41,445 bases of DNA, taken from the NCBI GenBank assembly GCA_035471785.1, contig DATIPQ010000098.1, forward strand, positions 1-41,445, given 5' to 3'. The position numbers and the translations under genes were made by a program. Below, in pieces: positions 5,348 to 13,887 of this stretch. Position 1 is the stretch's first letter. Each line of letters opens with the position of its first letter. The notes under the pieces are model-generated. The model did not search any database. It was not told where the DNA came from and saw nothing but the letters and a program-made list of their open reading frames with translations. Source of the stretch: Acidobacteriota bacterium (GTDB lineage Bacteria; Acidobacteriota; UBA6911; RPQK01; DATIPO01).

Positions 5348-7330
5348 ATGCCTCGCGACCGCAACGGCTCCCGCTTGTACTCTATGAGCGACGAGACGAT
5401 CCGACTTTCTCAAGACTGTGTCCTGGACCTGGGTCGTGGCGTTCTGCTGCGAAATGAGGAGCCCGTCCATCTGCGTCCCCAGACTTTTGCAGTCCTTCGC
5501 TATCTCACCCAAGCTCAAGGCCGCCTGATTTCAAAGGACCAATTGATCGAGGACCTTTGGCTGGGCAGGGCAGTCACCGACGGGGCTCTAGGCAAATGCA
5601 TCGAGGAAATTCGCCAGGCGTTGGGCCTCGAATCCTCGAAATGCCTGAAGACGGTGCACGGTCGGGGTTATCGCCTGGAGAGAGGTTGCGACGCCTCCTT
5701 TGATGGCACCGGCGCAGTCAGCAAGGCGGGAACCGAGGATCTTCCGCCAATCGGATGGCAAAAGTGGCGGGGCCTGTTCGTGGGCGGGGGCTTGACCTTT
5801 GTAATCGCTTTGCTCGGGCTGGTCTACCTGGCTTCGCTCGCCGAGAATCCGACGCTGCCTCCCGCAGACTCGGACCTGCTTGAATCGGTAGCCGTACTGC
5901 CATTCAAGCCGCTGCTGCCCGGAGCGCGCGATGAGGCTCTCGAGATGGGCATGGCCGACACGCTGATCACCCAGTTGAGCGCGGCGGGGGACATGATCGT
6001 TCGGCCGATATCGGCATCTCGCAAATACCATGGTCTAGAGCTTGACCCAGTGCGGGCTGGCCAGGAACTCGTTGTCGACGCCGTGCTCGACGGCAGCATT
6101 CTACGCGATGGCGAACGCATTCGTATCACCGCACGATTGATCCGCGTGGCGGACGGGAGGCAGCTCTGGTCGGATCGATTCGACGAGGACTTCCACGACA
6201 TCTTCTCCGTCCAGGACGCGATCGCGGAGCGAGTAGTCGGGGAACTCGCCCAGAAGCTGAGAGGGAATCGTGGCCCTTCGCCTCGCAAACGGCGCGCTGT
6301 CGATCCCGAAACCCTGGAGCAGTATCTCTGGGGCCGCTTCTACTGGAACAAGGCCACTTTCGAAGACTACCGCAGGAGTCTAGGTCACTTCCAAAAAGCG
6401 GTGGAACTCGATCCGGGCTTTGGGGCCGCCTACTCCGGGATCGCCGACTTCTATGGATTTGCCGTCTCGCAAGGCCGGCTGCCGCCCGATGAGTGCTGGC
6501 CTCTGATGGAGGACGCCACGCTCAAAGCCCTCGAACTCGACCCCGACTTGGCCGAGGCCTACAACTCGCTGGCGGGCCTTCGACTCTACCGCGACCGAGA
6601 CTGGAAAGGCGGACTCGAATCTTTCAAACGAGCAGTGGAGCTCAATCCGAGTTACGCGGAAGTCCATAACCACATGGGATCGTTCTCCTGGCTCTTGAAA
6701 TGGGAGGAACGAACCATTGCTGAGTTCACCCATGTGCTCGTGTTAGACCCCTTTTCGGTTCGGTACAATCGCAACCTCGGCTGGGCCCTCTACCTTCTAG
6801 GCCGCGACGAGGAGTCACTGAAACAGTTCTCCAAGACGCTTCAACTCGACTCGAATGACGCCTTGACCTTCGAGCTGCAGGCGCAAGTCTACGAAAGACT
6901 GGGACAGGAAGTCGCCGCAGCCAGGTCGTTCCTGCGGGCGCTGACTCTGCAGGGCGACCGTGAACTGGCGGCGCTTTTTGAGAGCGTTTACCAGCAAGCG
7001 GGTTACGCCCCAGCCATCAAGGCTGTCTTCGCTAAACAGGTCGAACGTCTGCAAGCCAAGTTGTCCCAAGGCGAATACGTGGCCGCGATGCACTTCGCTC
7101 GCGCCTACGCGCGGGCGGGTGATCGGGAATCGGCCCTGGCCTGGCTGGAACGTGCCTATCATGAACGCAACCGGCTTGTCCTGGAGATTCTCGTCGACCC
7201 ACTCTTCGATGGACTTCGCAGCGACCCTCGATTCAAGACTGTGATCGAACGCCTCAACCTGAGTCCCGATTCGATCGAAGACCGGCTGCCGCCGCCATCG
7301 CTTTCTTCGCCTGTCAGGACCTCGGACTGA
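5348..7330 (+). CDS. Membrane-anchored wHTH regulator with FlgO-like and TPR domains
   Basis: A 660-residue CadC-type regulator, counted from the ATG at 5348. The frame opens earlier at a TTG, but AAGGGA lies just before 5348 and the preceding residues look non-coding. Residues about 18-108 are an OmpR/PhoB-type winged helix (DLGRGVLLRNEEPVHLRP, TVHGRGYRLE). A single membrane helix follows at about 140-163. A TolB/FlgO-like domain comes next (SVAVLPFKPL, LDGSILRDGERIRI, LWSDRFDEDF). The C-terminal half carries TPR units such as HFQKAVELDPGFGAAYSGIA. The DNA-binding part is cytoplasmic and the TPR part outside the membrane, so it probably senses an envelope signal. Targets are unknown; the divergent ScyD-like gene and itself are the first candidates. 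Confidence 0.85.
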   Translation: MPRDRNGSRLYSMSDETIRLSQDCVLDLGRGVLLRNEEPVHLRPQTFAVLRYLTQAQGRLISKDQLIEDLWLGRAVTDGALGKCIEEIRQALGLESSKCLKTVHGRGYRLERGCDASFDGTGAVSKAGTEDLPPIGWQKWRGLFVGGGLTFVIALLGLVYLASLAENPTLPPADSDLLESVAVLPFKPLLPGARDEALEMGMADTLITQLSAAGDMIVRPISASRKYHGLELDPVRAGQELVVDAVLDGSILRDGERIRITARLIRVADGRQLWSDRFDEDFHDIFSVQDAIAERVVGELAQKLRGNRGPSPRKRRAVDPETLEQYLWGRFYWNKATFEDYRRSLGHFQKAVELDPGFGAAYSGIADFYGFAVSQGRLPPDECWPLMEDATLKALELDPDLAEAYNSLAGLRLYRDRDWKGGLESFKRAVELNPSYAEVHNHMGSFSWLLKWEERTIAEFTHVLVLDPFSVRYNRNLGWALYLLGRDEESLKQFSKTLQLDSNDALTFELQAQVYERLGQEVAAARSFLRALTLQGDRELAALFESVYQQAGYAPAIKAVFAKQVERLQAKLSQGEYVAAMHFARAYARAGDRESALAWLERAYHERNRLVLEILVDPLFDGLRSDPRFKTVIERLNLSPDSIEDRLPPPSLSSPVRTSD

Positions 7331-7360
7331 GTCGTCAACCACGGGGCAAGAAAAGGGTAT

Positions 7361-7570
7361 GGCCTGGGAGAGCGCTTCATTGTCGTCGGCGAGGACGGCG
7401 TGGTGGTGCTTAAGAGGATCGAGGCACCATCTATGAGGGACTTTGATCGAATCCTGGAGAAGGCCAGGCAAGAGGCGCGCGCCGCAGGCCTGAAGCCCGC
7501 TGACATAGGCGAGGCGGTTCGAAGGGCTCGGGAACGTTGATTCGCATCGTCCTCGACACGAACGTGTTGC
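7361..7570 (+). pseudogene. Truncated duplicate of the AbrB-PIN module
   Basis: Positions 7367-7570 match 2775-2978 over 204 bases without gaps and with scattered substitutions. The copy keeps the antitoxin from GERFIVVGEDG to its TGA (7538-7540), the TTGA overlap, and the first residues of the PIN toxin (IRIVLDTNVL), then breaks off. The promoter, start codon and DNA-binding hairpin are missing. It abuts the 3' end of the methyltransferase gene. Confidence 0.85.
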
Positions 7571-7573
7571 GGG

Positions 7574-8128
7574 TCATTTCAGCACTTCCAGCACGAACGT
7601 CATCTGCTTGCCGCGCAGCAGGAAGCAGAGGTGCTGTTCCCAAAAACGGCGGACGAAGCGGACTGCGGGGAAGAGGTTGTCCAGGTTGATGAGAGCCTGC
7701 AGGCCCAGGACCTTCCAGATCGAGGCCAGCTCCTGATGGTGGCTGACCAGGCGGAAACGGGCCGGAGAATAGTAGTTGGTGCGGTAGTCCGGATCGAAGT
7801 AGCTGAAGGAGTAGCCGTTCAGATGCCACCGGTGGGTGGGATCTTGCCACGAGATGGCGTCGGTGTGATGGGGGGTCACGATGGTGACCCGGCAGCCGGG
7901 CTTCCCAAGGCGATGCACTTCCTCCATGACTTTGAGAATCGACTCGAGATGCTCGATGACGTGGATCAGCCGGATTTTGTGGAAAGAATTGTCCGCGAAA
8001 GGGAACGGGGGCTGGTTCAGGTCATGGACCACGTCCACTCCGCGCAGTCCGACGCGGTCCAAGCCCACGGCCCCGGGCAGCTTGTTGCGGCCACATCCCA
8101 AATCCAGAGTCGCTCGGTCGACGTTCAT
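7574..8128 (-). CDS. Class I SAM-dependent methyltransferase
   Basis: A 184-residue Methyltransf_11-type enzyme. Motif I is LDLGCGRNKLPGAVGLD near residues 8-24. The acidic motif II region (VDVVHDLNQPPFPFADNSFH) and IEHLESILKVMEEVHRLGKPG correspond to motifs IV-VI. The C-terminal half with HRWHLNGYSFSYFDPDY is typical of small stand-alone methyltransferases near sugar or cell-surface genes. The substrate cannot be told from sequence. The stop lies only 3 bases from the broken AbrB/PIN copy, so that insertion or rearrangement just spared the gene. Confidence 0.8.
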   Translation of the reverse strand: MNVDRATLDLGCGRNKLPGAVGLDRVGLRGVDVVHDLNQPPFPFADNSFHKIRLIHVIEHLESILKVMEEVHRLGKPGCRVTIVTPHHTDAISWQDPTHRWHLNGYSFSYFDPDYRTNYYSPARFRLVSHHQELASIWKVLGLQALINLDNLFPAVRFVRRFWEQHLCFLLRGKQMTFVLEVLK

Positions 8129-8257
8129 CGACAGATGATAGTACTCAAAAAGTCTGCTCGGCGCACTCGCCTGCCCGCCTGTCCGCGTAAGGTCGGTTGC
8201 GGGGCGGCTTACGGACGTGTACCTTCTTGGCGGGACGACAAGGGAGGCTCAACTACT

Positions 8258-8707
8258 ATGGCTGTCGGACTTGTGCTGCGGTTGCTGGCGCTGACGGTGC
8301 TCTTGAATCTGCTGCGCTATCTGGTGGGAGGATTCATCGAGGGCTTCACCATCATGGGGCCCATGCATGCTCCCATGGCGCGCTTTCCCCAGGTCTTCGA
8401 CACCGACTTCAGCGGCGGCGACTTGGCCGTCTCGCTGCTCTACAACTTCATGATGTGGTTCTTCGCCGTCTGCCTTTTTCACCTCATGCAACCTTCGCTC
8501 GCCGGGGGATGGTGGGCCAAGAGCTTCAAAGGATACGGCCTGGTCTGCCTCTTCTTCATCAGCCTGGCGGCCGTTTACATGAATCACTACAACGACGCCG
8601 TCAAACCCTTCTACCTGTGGAGCATGGTGGACGCGGTGATCGTGTTTTCAGTGGTGGCGGCAGGCAACGCCCTGCTCTACCCGCGGATGATCCCGACGGC
8701 CAAATGA
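8258..8707 (+). CDS. Small membrane protein, four predicted helices
   Basis: A 149-residue protein starting at the ATG at 8258, with GGGAGG about 13 bases upstream; the frame is open further upstream, but that part is antisense to the methyltransferase. Four hydrophobic segments are visible: around residues 3-24, 60-82, 92-110 and 122-140. Motifs include GPMHAPMARFPQVF and YMNHYNDAVKPFYLWSMVD. I do not recognise the family; it may be one of the uncharacterised DUF membrane proteins. No operon partner is evident. Confidence 0.6.
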   Translation: MAVGLVLRLLALTVLLNLLRYLVGGFIEGFTIMGPMHAPMARFPQVFDTDFSGGDLAVSLLYNFMMWFFAVCLFHLMQPSLAGGWWAKSFKGYGLVCLFFISLAAVYMNHYNDAVKPFYLWSMVDAVIVFSVVAAGNALLYPRMIPTAK

Positions 8708-8736
8708 GAGGAGAGCGAAGAAGGGGAGATCAGGGG

Positions 8737-8823
8737 GATGATCACACCACCCGTTACGATGAGGAGGCCGCCGAACTGGCCTGCCGGCGCAGCCTGGATT
8801 TCTTCGCCCGAAACTTGCGCTGA
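8737..8823 (+). pseudogene. C-terminal scrap of dienelactone hydrolase family protein
   Basis: The frame ending at the TGA at 8821-8823 reads DDHTTRYDEEAAELACRR then SLDFFARNLR. This closely follows the usual final helix of dienelactone hydrolases (a pattern like RYDExAAxLAWxRTLxFFxxHL). The rest of the alpha/beta-hydrolase is absent: upstream bases run directly into the end of the membrane protein. Probably the remains of a deleted gene. Confidence 0.45.
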
Positions 8824-8859
8824 AACAGGTTCACGAATGGAGTAGTTGGGAGGCGAAGA

Positions 8860-9687
8860 ATGGCGGTGCCCAAAGAGTACCAGGAGGACGTGGAAGCTAT
8901 CCTCTCCAAGCGCAACCAGCACGGCGCGGACCTGTGGACGACTTCAGATCGCCGGCTGGGTAAAGGGAGCCCCTTTTCAACCGTCGACTGCGTCCTCATG
9001 CTCACCGAACTGGGGATGAGTTCCTCCGACCCGGTTCTGAAGGGATGTAGCGAACTGCTACTGGACGCCTGGCGCGAGGACGGGCGATTCCGCATCGCTC
9101 CCAAGGGGACCATCTATCCCTGTCACACGGCTAACATCGCCCGCATGCTCTGCCGCCTGGGCTTCGCCGACGACCAGCGTCTGGCCAAGACCTTCCAGCA
9201 CTTATTCGAGATTCAGCATGAGGACGGAGGCTGGCGCTGCAACAAGTCACCCATGGGACGCGGCGAGATCGGCGACCGCTCCAACCCGGGCGTGACGCTG
9301 TGGGTGCTGGACGCGTTCCGCTTCAGCCCGCACCTGAACCGCGACGAGCGCCTCGACCAGGCCGTCCTCAACCTTCTCGAGCACTGGGAAGTCAGGCGTC
9401 CGCTGGGCCCTTGCTCCTTCGGGATCGGCTCGCTCTTCATGCAGACGGAATTCCCGTTCCTGCGCTACAACCTCTTCTACTACGTCTATGTCCTCTCCTT
9501 CTACGACCGGGCCAGGCGAGACAACCGCTTCGCCCAGGCGCTGGCGACGCTGGAGTCGAAAATCGAGGCCGGAAAGATGGTGATCGAGAATCCCCACCGA
9601 TACTTAGGCAAGCTGGCCTTCTGCAAGCGAGGCCAACCCAGCGCGGCGGCCACCCGTCGTTACCGGGAAATCCTGCAGCGGATCTGA
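8860..9687 (+). CDS. Prenyltransferase/squalene-oxidase-repeat (alpha-toroid) protein
   Basis: A 275-residue protein with GGGAGG about 6 bases before the ATG. Repeated helix pairs carry signatures of the terpenoid cyclase/prenyltransferase alpha-alpha toroid fold: ANIARMLCRLGFADD, FEIQHEDGGWRCN, and NPGVTLWVLDAFRF. Conserved cysteines and histidine (IYPCHTANIAR, GGWRCNKS) could bind metal, but I do not see the DxDD motif of class II cyclases. No signal peptide is present, so it is probably cytoplasmic. Stand-alone proteins of this kind are widespread and mostly of unknown function. Confidence 0.65.
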   Translation: MAVPKEYQEDVEAILSKRNQHGADLWTTSDRRLGKGSPFSTVDCVLMLTELGMSSSDPVLKGCSELLLDAWREDGRFRIAPKGTIYPCHTANIARMLCRLGFADDQRLAKTFQHLFEIQHEDGGWRCNKSPMGRGEIGDRSNPGVTLWVLDAFRFSPHLNRDERLDQAVLNLLEHWEVRRPLGPCSFGIGSLFMQTEFPFLRYNLFYYVYVLSFYDRARRDNRFAQALATLESKIEAGKMVIENPHRYLGKLAFCKRGQPSAAATRRYREILQRI

Positions 9688-9708
9688 CTGCCGCGACGGC
9701 CTTCTCTC

Positions 9709-10263
9709 TCAGCGGAGGATGGAAAGGTACTTCGACCAGGGCCCTACGGAATGGCGGCAGCGGTGAGCCATGACGCGGGCGATTTGGGAGATGTGGTTGA
9801 GGTCGTGGACGGCCCAGGTGGCCAGGAGCTGGCTGAGCGTGACCTTTCCGAATTCAGGATGAATTCCGCTCAGAGAGAGCTGGGCCGGCGTCAGATTCCA
9901 TCCCCGCAAGGTTTTGAGGGAAGTCTCGCGGAGTTGGGCGAAGCGGTCCAGCAGTTCAGGCAAGGTCCACTCCTTGAAGCGCTGGAATTGGGCGAAGCGG
10001 TCAAAGGGCTCGAAGGGACGCTCCTCGCCGTGCTCCAGGATAATGGCGGCTCTGGGAATCCAGTCGGTTTCTTCTCCGTGCACCAGGTGGCCCACCACGT
10101 CGAAGGGGCTCCAGGTGTCGGGCCCTTCGTTGACCCTGTACCAAGGCTGGCTGAGGCCTCCCAACCAGCCCAGCAGGGTCTCGGGGGTGCGCTCCAGGAT
10201 TTCCATGATCTCCTCGAGGCTAGGTTGCTCTTGTTTCATCGCTTCTTTCGTATTGGCTGTCAT
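9709..10263 (-). CDS. DinB-family protein
   Basis: A 184-residue DinB_2-type four-helix protein, starting at the ATG at 10263, which overlaps the TGA of the upstream GNAT gene (ATGA, 10260-10263). Helix signatures are GPDTWSPFDVVGHLVHGEE and ATWAVHDLNHISQI; the three histidines in these motifs match the metal site of the family. DinB-like proteins include thiol-dependent enzymes such as bacillithiol or mycothiol transferases and many unassigned members. The partner acetyltransferase gives no clear clue to the substrate. The frame continues upstream, but that part is antisense-overlapping and lacks family sequence. Confidence 0.8.
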   Translation of the reverse strand: MTANTKEAMKQEQPSLEEIMEILERTPETLLGWLGGLSQPWYRVNEGPDTWSPFDVVGHLVHGEETDWIPRAAIILEHGEERPFEPFDRFAQFQRFKEWTLPELLDRFAQLRETSLKTLRGWNLTPAQLSLSGIHPEFGKVTLSQLLATWAVHDLNHISQIARVMAHRCRHSVGPWSKYLSILR

Positions 10264-10754
10264 AGGCCCACCTTGTCGCTGCGGCGTTCCAGCATGGCCA
10301 CGTCGCGCCAACGTCCCTCGAGTTTGCCCAAGCGGCGCCGGACTCCTACGGTACGGAATCCGCAGGCGCGGTGAAGGCCGATGCTGGCCTCGTTTTCAGG
10401 AAAGACGCCGGCTTGCAGGGTCCAGATTCCAGCTTCTTCGGATTCTGTCACCAGACGGTTGAGCAAAGCCTTGCCCAAACCTTGTCCCTGGGCCTTTGAA
10501 GAGACGTAGACGCTGACCTCGGCCACTCCGCTGTAGGCGCAGCGGTCTGAGATGGGACTGAGGGCGGCCCAGCCCAGCACCTCCTGTCCCCGTCGCGCCA
10601 CCAGGCGTCCACAAGCCAGGTGAGCGGCGTCCCAACCCTCCCAGGCGGGGATCTCGGTCTCGAAGGTGGCGTCTCCGGTGGCGATGCCTTCCCGGTAGAT
10701 GGCGGCTACCGATTCCCAGTCCTCGGGCCGCATCGATTCGATCGTGGTTTCCAT
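10260..10754 (-). CDS. GNAT N-acetyltransferase, phosphinothricin acetyltransferase type
   Basis: A 164-residue GNAT enzyme that transfers acetyl from acetyl-CoA to an amine. The start at 10754 is set by AAGGAG about 6 bases upstream. Diagnostic stretches are AIYREGIATGDATFETEIP, the core VAEVSVYVSSKAQGQGLGKA with the acetyl-CoA loop Q-G-x-G-x-A, and GIWTLQAGVFPENEASIGLH. This matches the Pat/Bar and MddA group, acting on phosphinothricin or methionine sulfone/sulfoximine; the natural substrate is not known here. It is the first gene of a coupled pair with the DinB-like gene. Confidence 0.85.
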   Translation of the reverse strand: METTIESMRPEDWESVAAIYREGIATGDATFETEIPAWEGWDAAHLACGRLVARRGQEVLGWAALSPISDRCAYSGVAEVSVYVSSKAQGQGLGKALLNRLVTESEEAGIWTLQAGVFPENEASIGLHRACGFRTVGVRRRLGKLEGRWRDVAMLERRSDKVGL

Positions 10755-10849
10755 CTGGCGCTCCTTGCACTTATTAGACGCAGAAGATCGGAATTGGACG
10801 CAACAAGTCAGAGGCGGCGAGGGCAAATGAAGGCTGATAGACTAGGCCC

Positions 10850-12640
10850 ATGGCCAAGGACAAGACCGTGCGGGTAGGAAATGCGGGAGGGTATTGGGGA
10901 GACGATCTCGAGGCCTTTCAGCGTCAACTGTCGCTGGGACCTCTCGACTACATTTCCCTCGACTTCCTGGCCGAGATTACCATGTCGATTCTGCAGAAGC
11001 AGCGCTCCCGCGATCCTGAGATGGGTTATGCGCGTGACTTCGTCGATCAGGTCGAGAAAGCCCTGCCCCTGCTGGCTCAAAGCGGAACCAAGGTGATCAG
11101 CAACGCCGGCGGCATCAATCCCTCGGGATGCGCCCGGCAGATCGCCGAAGCGGCCCGTAAAGCCGGGGTCGATCTCCCCATTGCGGTTGTGGAAGGCGAC
11201 GACCTGATGGAGCGCCTGGACGAACTGCTGGCGCGGGGCCACAAACTTTCCAACATGGAGACAGGGCAGGACTTGTCGGCGGTGCGGGAGCGGGTTCAAA
11301 GCGCCAACGCCTACCTGGGCGCCACACCGGTGATCAAGGCGCTGGAGATGGGCGGGCAGGTGATCGTGACCGGGCGCGTCACCGATACCGGAATCACTAT
11401 CGCCGGCCCCGCCTTCGAGTTCGGATGGGACTTGACCGACTGGGACCGGCTGGCATCGGCGGTGGTGGCCGGGCATATCATCGAATGCGGCGCCCAGGCC
11501 AGCGGCGGCAACCTCACCGACTGGCGGGAAGTGAAGTCGTTTCAGCAGATGGGCTATCCCATCGTGGAATTCAGCCAGGACGGATCGTTCCTGGTCAGCA
11601 AGCACGAAAAGGCGGGCGGACTGGTCAACGAAAAGACCGTCAGCGAGCAACTGGTGTACGAGATGGGCGACCCCCAGGAATACATCACGCCCGACGTCGT
11701 GGCCGAGTTCTCGAGCATCCGCTTGCAGGACCTGGGGAGCAACCAGGTGAGGATTTCAGGTGTCACGGGCCGGCGGCGCACCGAGAGCCTGAAGGCTTCG
11801 ATCTCCTACCACGACGGCTACAAGGCCCAGGGAACGGTGATCGTGAGCCGCCCCGAGGCGGTGGAGAAATGCCGCGCCATCGAAGAGATCTTCTTGCGCC
11901 GTCTGGGCCTCGACTTCGAGGAAACCAGGGCCAACCTGGTGGGATACAACGCCTGCCATCAGCACTTGGCGGGAGAGGGCGATCCGCCCGAGATTCTGCT
12001 GCAGGTCGGCGTCCGCGACCGCGACAAAGGCAAAGTGGCGGAGTTTTCCAAGCAGTTCCCTTCCGTCATCTTGAGCACCGTGCCGGGGGTGGCCATCGTG
12101 GGAGCGCGTCCGCGCATTCAGGACGTGGTCGCGTACTGGCCCTGCCTGTTGCCGGCCGAGGAGGTCACGCCGCGGGTTTCGCTGCTGGGCGGGGGTGAAA
12201 GCGTCACGGTGCCCTGGACGGCGCCGCCCGACCGGGCCGGGGCCCCTTCCCGAAGCGGGGACGCCGGCCAGGAGGAGCTGACCCGGCCGCCCGAAGGTCC
12301 CCGCCAGGAAGTCCCTCTGCAGAGGCTGGCCTACGCCCGGTCCGGCGACAAGGGAAACACCTGCAATATCGGCGTGGTGGCCCGCAGCCCGTCAGCTTAC
12401 GCCTTTCTCAGGCGGGAGCTGACCGCCGAGAAAGTGAAAGCCTATTTCGGAGAGATCTGCCAGGGCCAAGTTGAGCGCTTTGAAGTCCCCAACATCAAGG
12501 CCCTCAACTTTCTGCTCCACGAGTCGCTGGGCGGCGGCGGGACGCTGTCGCTGGGCATCGATCCGCAAGGCAAGACCTACGCCCACGCCCTGCTGCTGAT
12601 GAAAATGGAAGTCCCGCGAGCTCTGCTGGAACAGATCTGA
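10850..12640 (+). CDS. AtuA-family (DUF1446) protein with C-terminal AtuA-like domain
   Basis: A 596-residue protein of the acyclic terpene utilisation AtuA family. Residues 1-450 hold the DUF1446 core: VGNAGGYWGDD at the start, then DYISLDFLAEITMSIL, VISNAGGINPSGCA, VTGRVTDTGITIAGP and CGAQASGGNLTDW. Residues about 485-590 form the ferredoxin-like C-terminal domain (LAYARSGDKGNTCNIGVVAR). AtuA is needed for citronellol/geraniol catabolism in Pseudomonas, but its reaction is not settled, and related proteins occur with acyl-CoA carboxylase genes. No such genes are adjacent here. It is divergent from the GNAT gene, with 95 bases between them. Confidence 0.85.
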   Translation: MAKDKTVRVGNAGGYWGDDLEAFQRQLSLGPLDYISLDFLAEITMSILQKQRSRDPEMGYARDFVDQVEKALPLLAQSGTKVISNAGGINPSGCARQIAEAARKAGVDLPIAVVEGDDLMERLDELLARGHKLSNMETGQDLSAVRERVQSANAYLGATPVIKALEMGGQVIVTGRVTDTGITIAGPAFEFGWDLTDWDRLASAVVAGHIIECGAQASGGNLTDWREVKSFQQMGYPIVEFSQDGSFLVSKHEKAGGLVNEKTVSEQLVYEMGDPQEYITPDVVAEFSSIRLQDLGSNQVRISGVTGRRRTESLKASISYHDGYKAQGTVIVSRPEAVEKCRAIEEIFLRRLGLDFEETRANLVGYNACHQHLAGEGDPPEILLQVGVRDRDKGKVAEFSKQFPSVILSTVPGVAIVGARPRIQDVVAYWPCLLPAEEVTPRVSLLGGGESVTVPWTAPPDRAGAPSRSGDAGQEELTRPPEGPRQEVPLQRLAYARSGDKGNTCNIGVVARSPSAYAFLRRELTAEKVKAYFGEICQGQVERFEVPNIKALNFLLHESLGGGGTLSLGIDPQGKTYAHALLLMKMEVPRALLEQI

Positions 12641-12644
12641 GCAA

Positions 12645-12921
12645 TCAACCCGAGGTTCCCTTACCGCGCCCTTTGAGCATCTCCTGCAAGGAATCGTGTA
12701 CCTCCTCGGATAGGAGGTCGCGCAAATCGCGGGCCTGCTGGCAGAACTCCTTGAGGCGCTCTTCCATCTCGTCTCGCGACGATCAAGGGCGACTTGGACG
12801 ATTCGCGCACCCGTCCCGAAAGCCAGTTCATGACGGCCTGCCGATTCACGCCCAAATGGCGGGCCAACTCCTCGGGAGTCAGGTCAAGCCGTTCGCATAA
12901 GCGGCCTACCTTGTCCTTCAT
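12645..12921 (-). pseudogene. HTH protein, probably frameshifted
   Basis: The first frame, from ATG 12921, encodes an Xre-like helix-turn-helix: LTPEELARHLGVNRQAVMNWLSGRV. It then degenerates into an Arg/Pro-rich tail and stops at 12661. A second minus frame, open from 12782 to a TGA at 12645-12647, continues as coherent protein: RDEMEERLKEFCQQARDL then SEEVHDSLQEMLKGRGKG. The joint, one base out of frame near 12775-12785, points to a single-base indel in the gene or in the sequence. If intact, it would be an approximately 91-residue regulator with a helical tail. The 3' end nearly touches the convergent AtuA gene. Confidence 0.55.
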
Positions 12922-12945
12922 AGAACCTCGCAGCCGAGTCTAGCA

Positions 12946-13827
12946 TCAACGCGGAGCCTGCAACAGGAAGCGCAGAAGGGCCGGCGTGATGTCGGTGATC
13001 TCCAGGCCCTCGGCGGGGAAGGCCTCCGACACGGGTCCCCATAACAAGGTCGCCACCGGATTAAAGGTGTGACGGGGATGATCGATCTCTTCGATGTTGC
13101 CGTGGTCGGAGGTCACCAGCAGCGAACCGTCTTTCCCCAGGCCTTGGACAAGACTGGCCAGAAAGAGGTCCAACTGCTCCAGCAGGGGGACGGCGCTCTG
13201 CATGTCGCCCCGGTGGCCCACGATGTCGGTGAGGAAGTACTCGTAGAGAACGAGGTCGTAGTCGCCGGCCAGGGAGAGCAGGACTTGAGCGGCGCGCTGA
13301 GGCGTGCGGGTGCGCTCGACCAGCCCGTGTTCCAGCAGGACTCGGTTGCTCAGGTCCATGTAGAGGGCGCGTCCCCGGCGAACCTGCTCGACGGTGCGCA
13401 ACGGAACGCCCGCCGATTCGCACATGACGGTGCTGGCCGATACCCAGCGGGGACGCTTCTCGAAGAAGACGGGACGGTAGGCATTAGCGAAGGTGGGATT
13501 TTTCCCGGCCTCCTTGAGGCGACGGAAGAGGGAGTGGTCTTGGATCAGCCCGCGCAGGGCCGGCGTGGGGAATCCGCTCAGGTGGCGTCCGATATGCTGG
13601 GCGGCGTTGCGGCCCGTCCACAGCGCCGTGTGGCCGGTGGCCGACTGGGGAAGTCCCTCGACCCCCATGTCGACGCGGGTTTCCAGGCAGCGTCCGGCGG
13701 CCGGAAAGGGTCCTGGAGAGCGGCGGAAGAGCCGCAGCACGCGAGGTTCGAAGCAAGCCAGCGGATTGCGTCCGGGTGCCTTCTCCCCCAGCCCGATTCC
13801 ATCGATGAAGACGACGATCACACCCAT
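12946..13827 (-). CDS. Phosphoglycerate-mutase-like metalloenzyme (alkaline phosphatase superfamily)
   Basis: A 293-residue protein of the metalloenzyme/iPGM superfamily. The N-terminal metal and nucleophile regions are VVFIDGIGLGE and GLPQSATGHTALWTGRN, the latter containing the Ser/Thr nucleophile. Further metal ligands sit in FLTDIVGHRGDM, TSDHGNIEEID and HPRHTFNPVATLLWG. It is shorter than true cofactor-independent phosphoglycerate mutase (about 510) and lacks the inserted transferase domain, so a phosphatase or mutase on another substrate is likelier. GAAGG is about 6 bases before the ATG. It is divergent from the SpoIIE phosphatase across 60 bases. Confidence 0.75.
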   Translation of the reverse strand: MGVIVVFIDGIGLGEKAPGRNPLACFEPRVLRLFRRSPGPFPAAGRCLETRVDMGVEGLPQSATGHTALWTGRNAAQHIGRHLSGFPTPALRGLIQDHSLFRRLKEAGKNPTFANAYRPVFFEKRPRWVSASTVMCESAGVPLRTVEQVRRGRALYMDLSNRVLLEHGLVERTRTPQRAAQVLLSLAGDYDLVLYEYFLTDIVGHRGDMQSAVPLLEQLDLFLASLVQGLGKDGSLLVTSDHGNIEEIDHPRHTFNPVATLLWGPVSEAFPAEGLEITDITPALLRFLLQAPR

Positions 13828-13867
13828 ACAGGGCCTTCATTTCTCTTTCGGTGTCAAAGGCAAGGGC

Positions 13868-13873
13868 TATAAT
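13868..13873 (+). promoter_or_regulatory. -10 box TATAAT before the SpoIIE phosphatase gene
   Basis: A perfect TATAAT ends 14 bases before the ATG at 13888, implying a leader of only about 7 bases. The -35 region (around 13844-13850) is a poor match. Confidence 0.45.
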
Positions 13874-13887
13874 GAGCCTTTTCTGCC

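Noticed and set aside
7631-8257. N-terminal extension of the small membrane protein
   Set aside because: It is antisense to the methyltransferase gene and its residues show no family; the ATG at 8258 with GGGAGG fits better.
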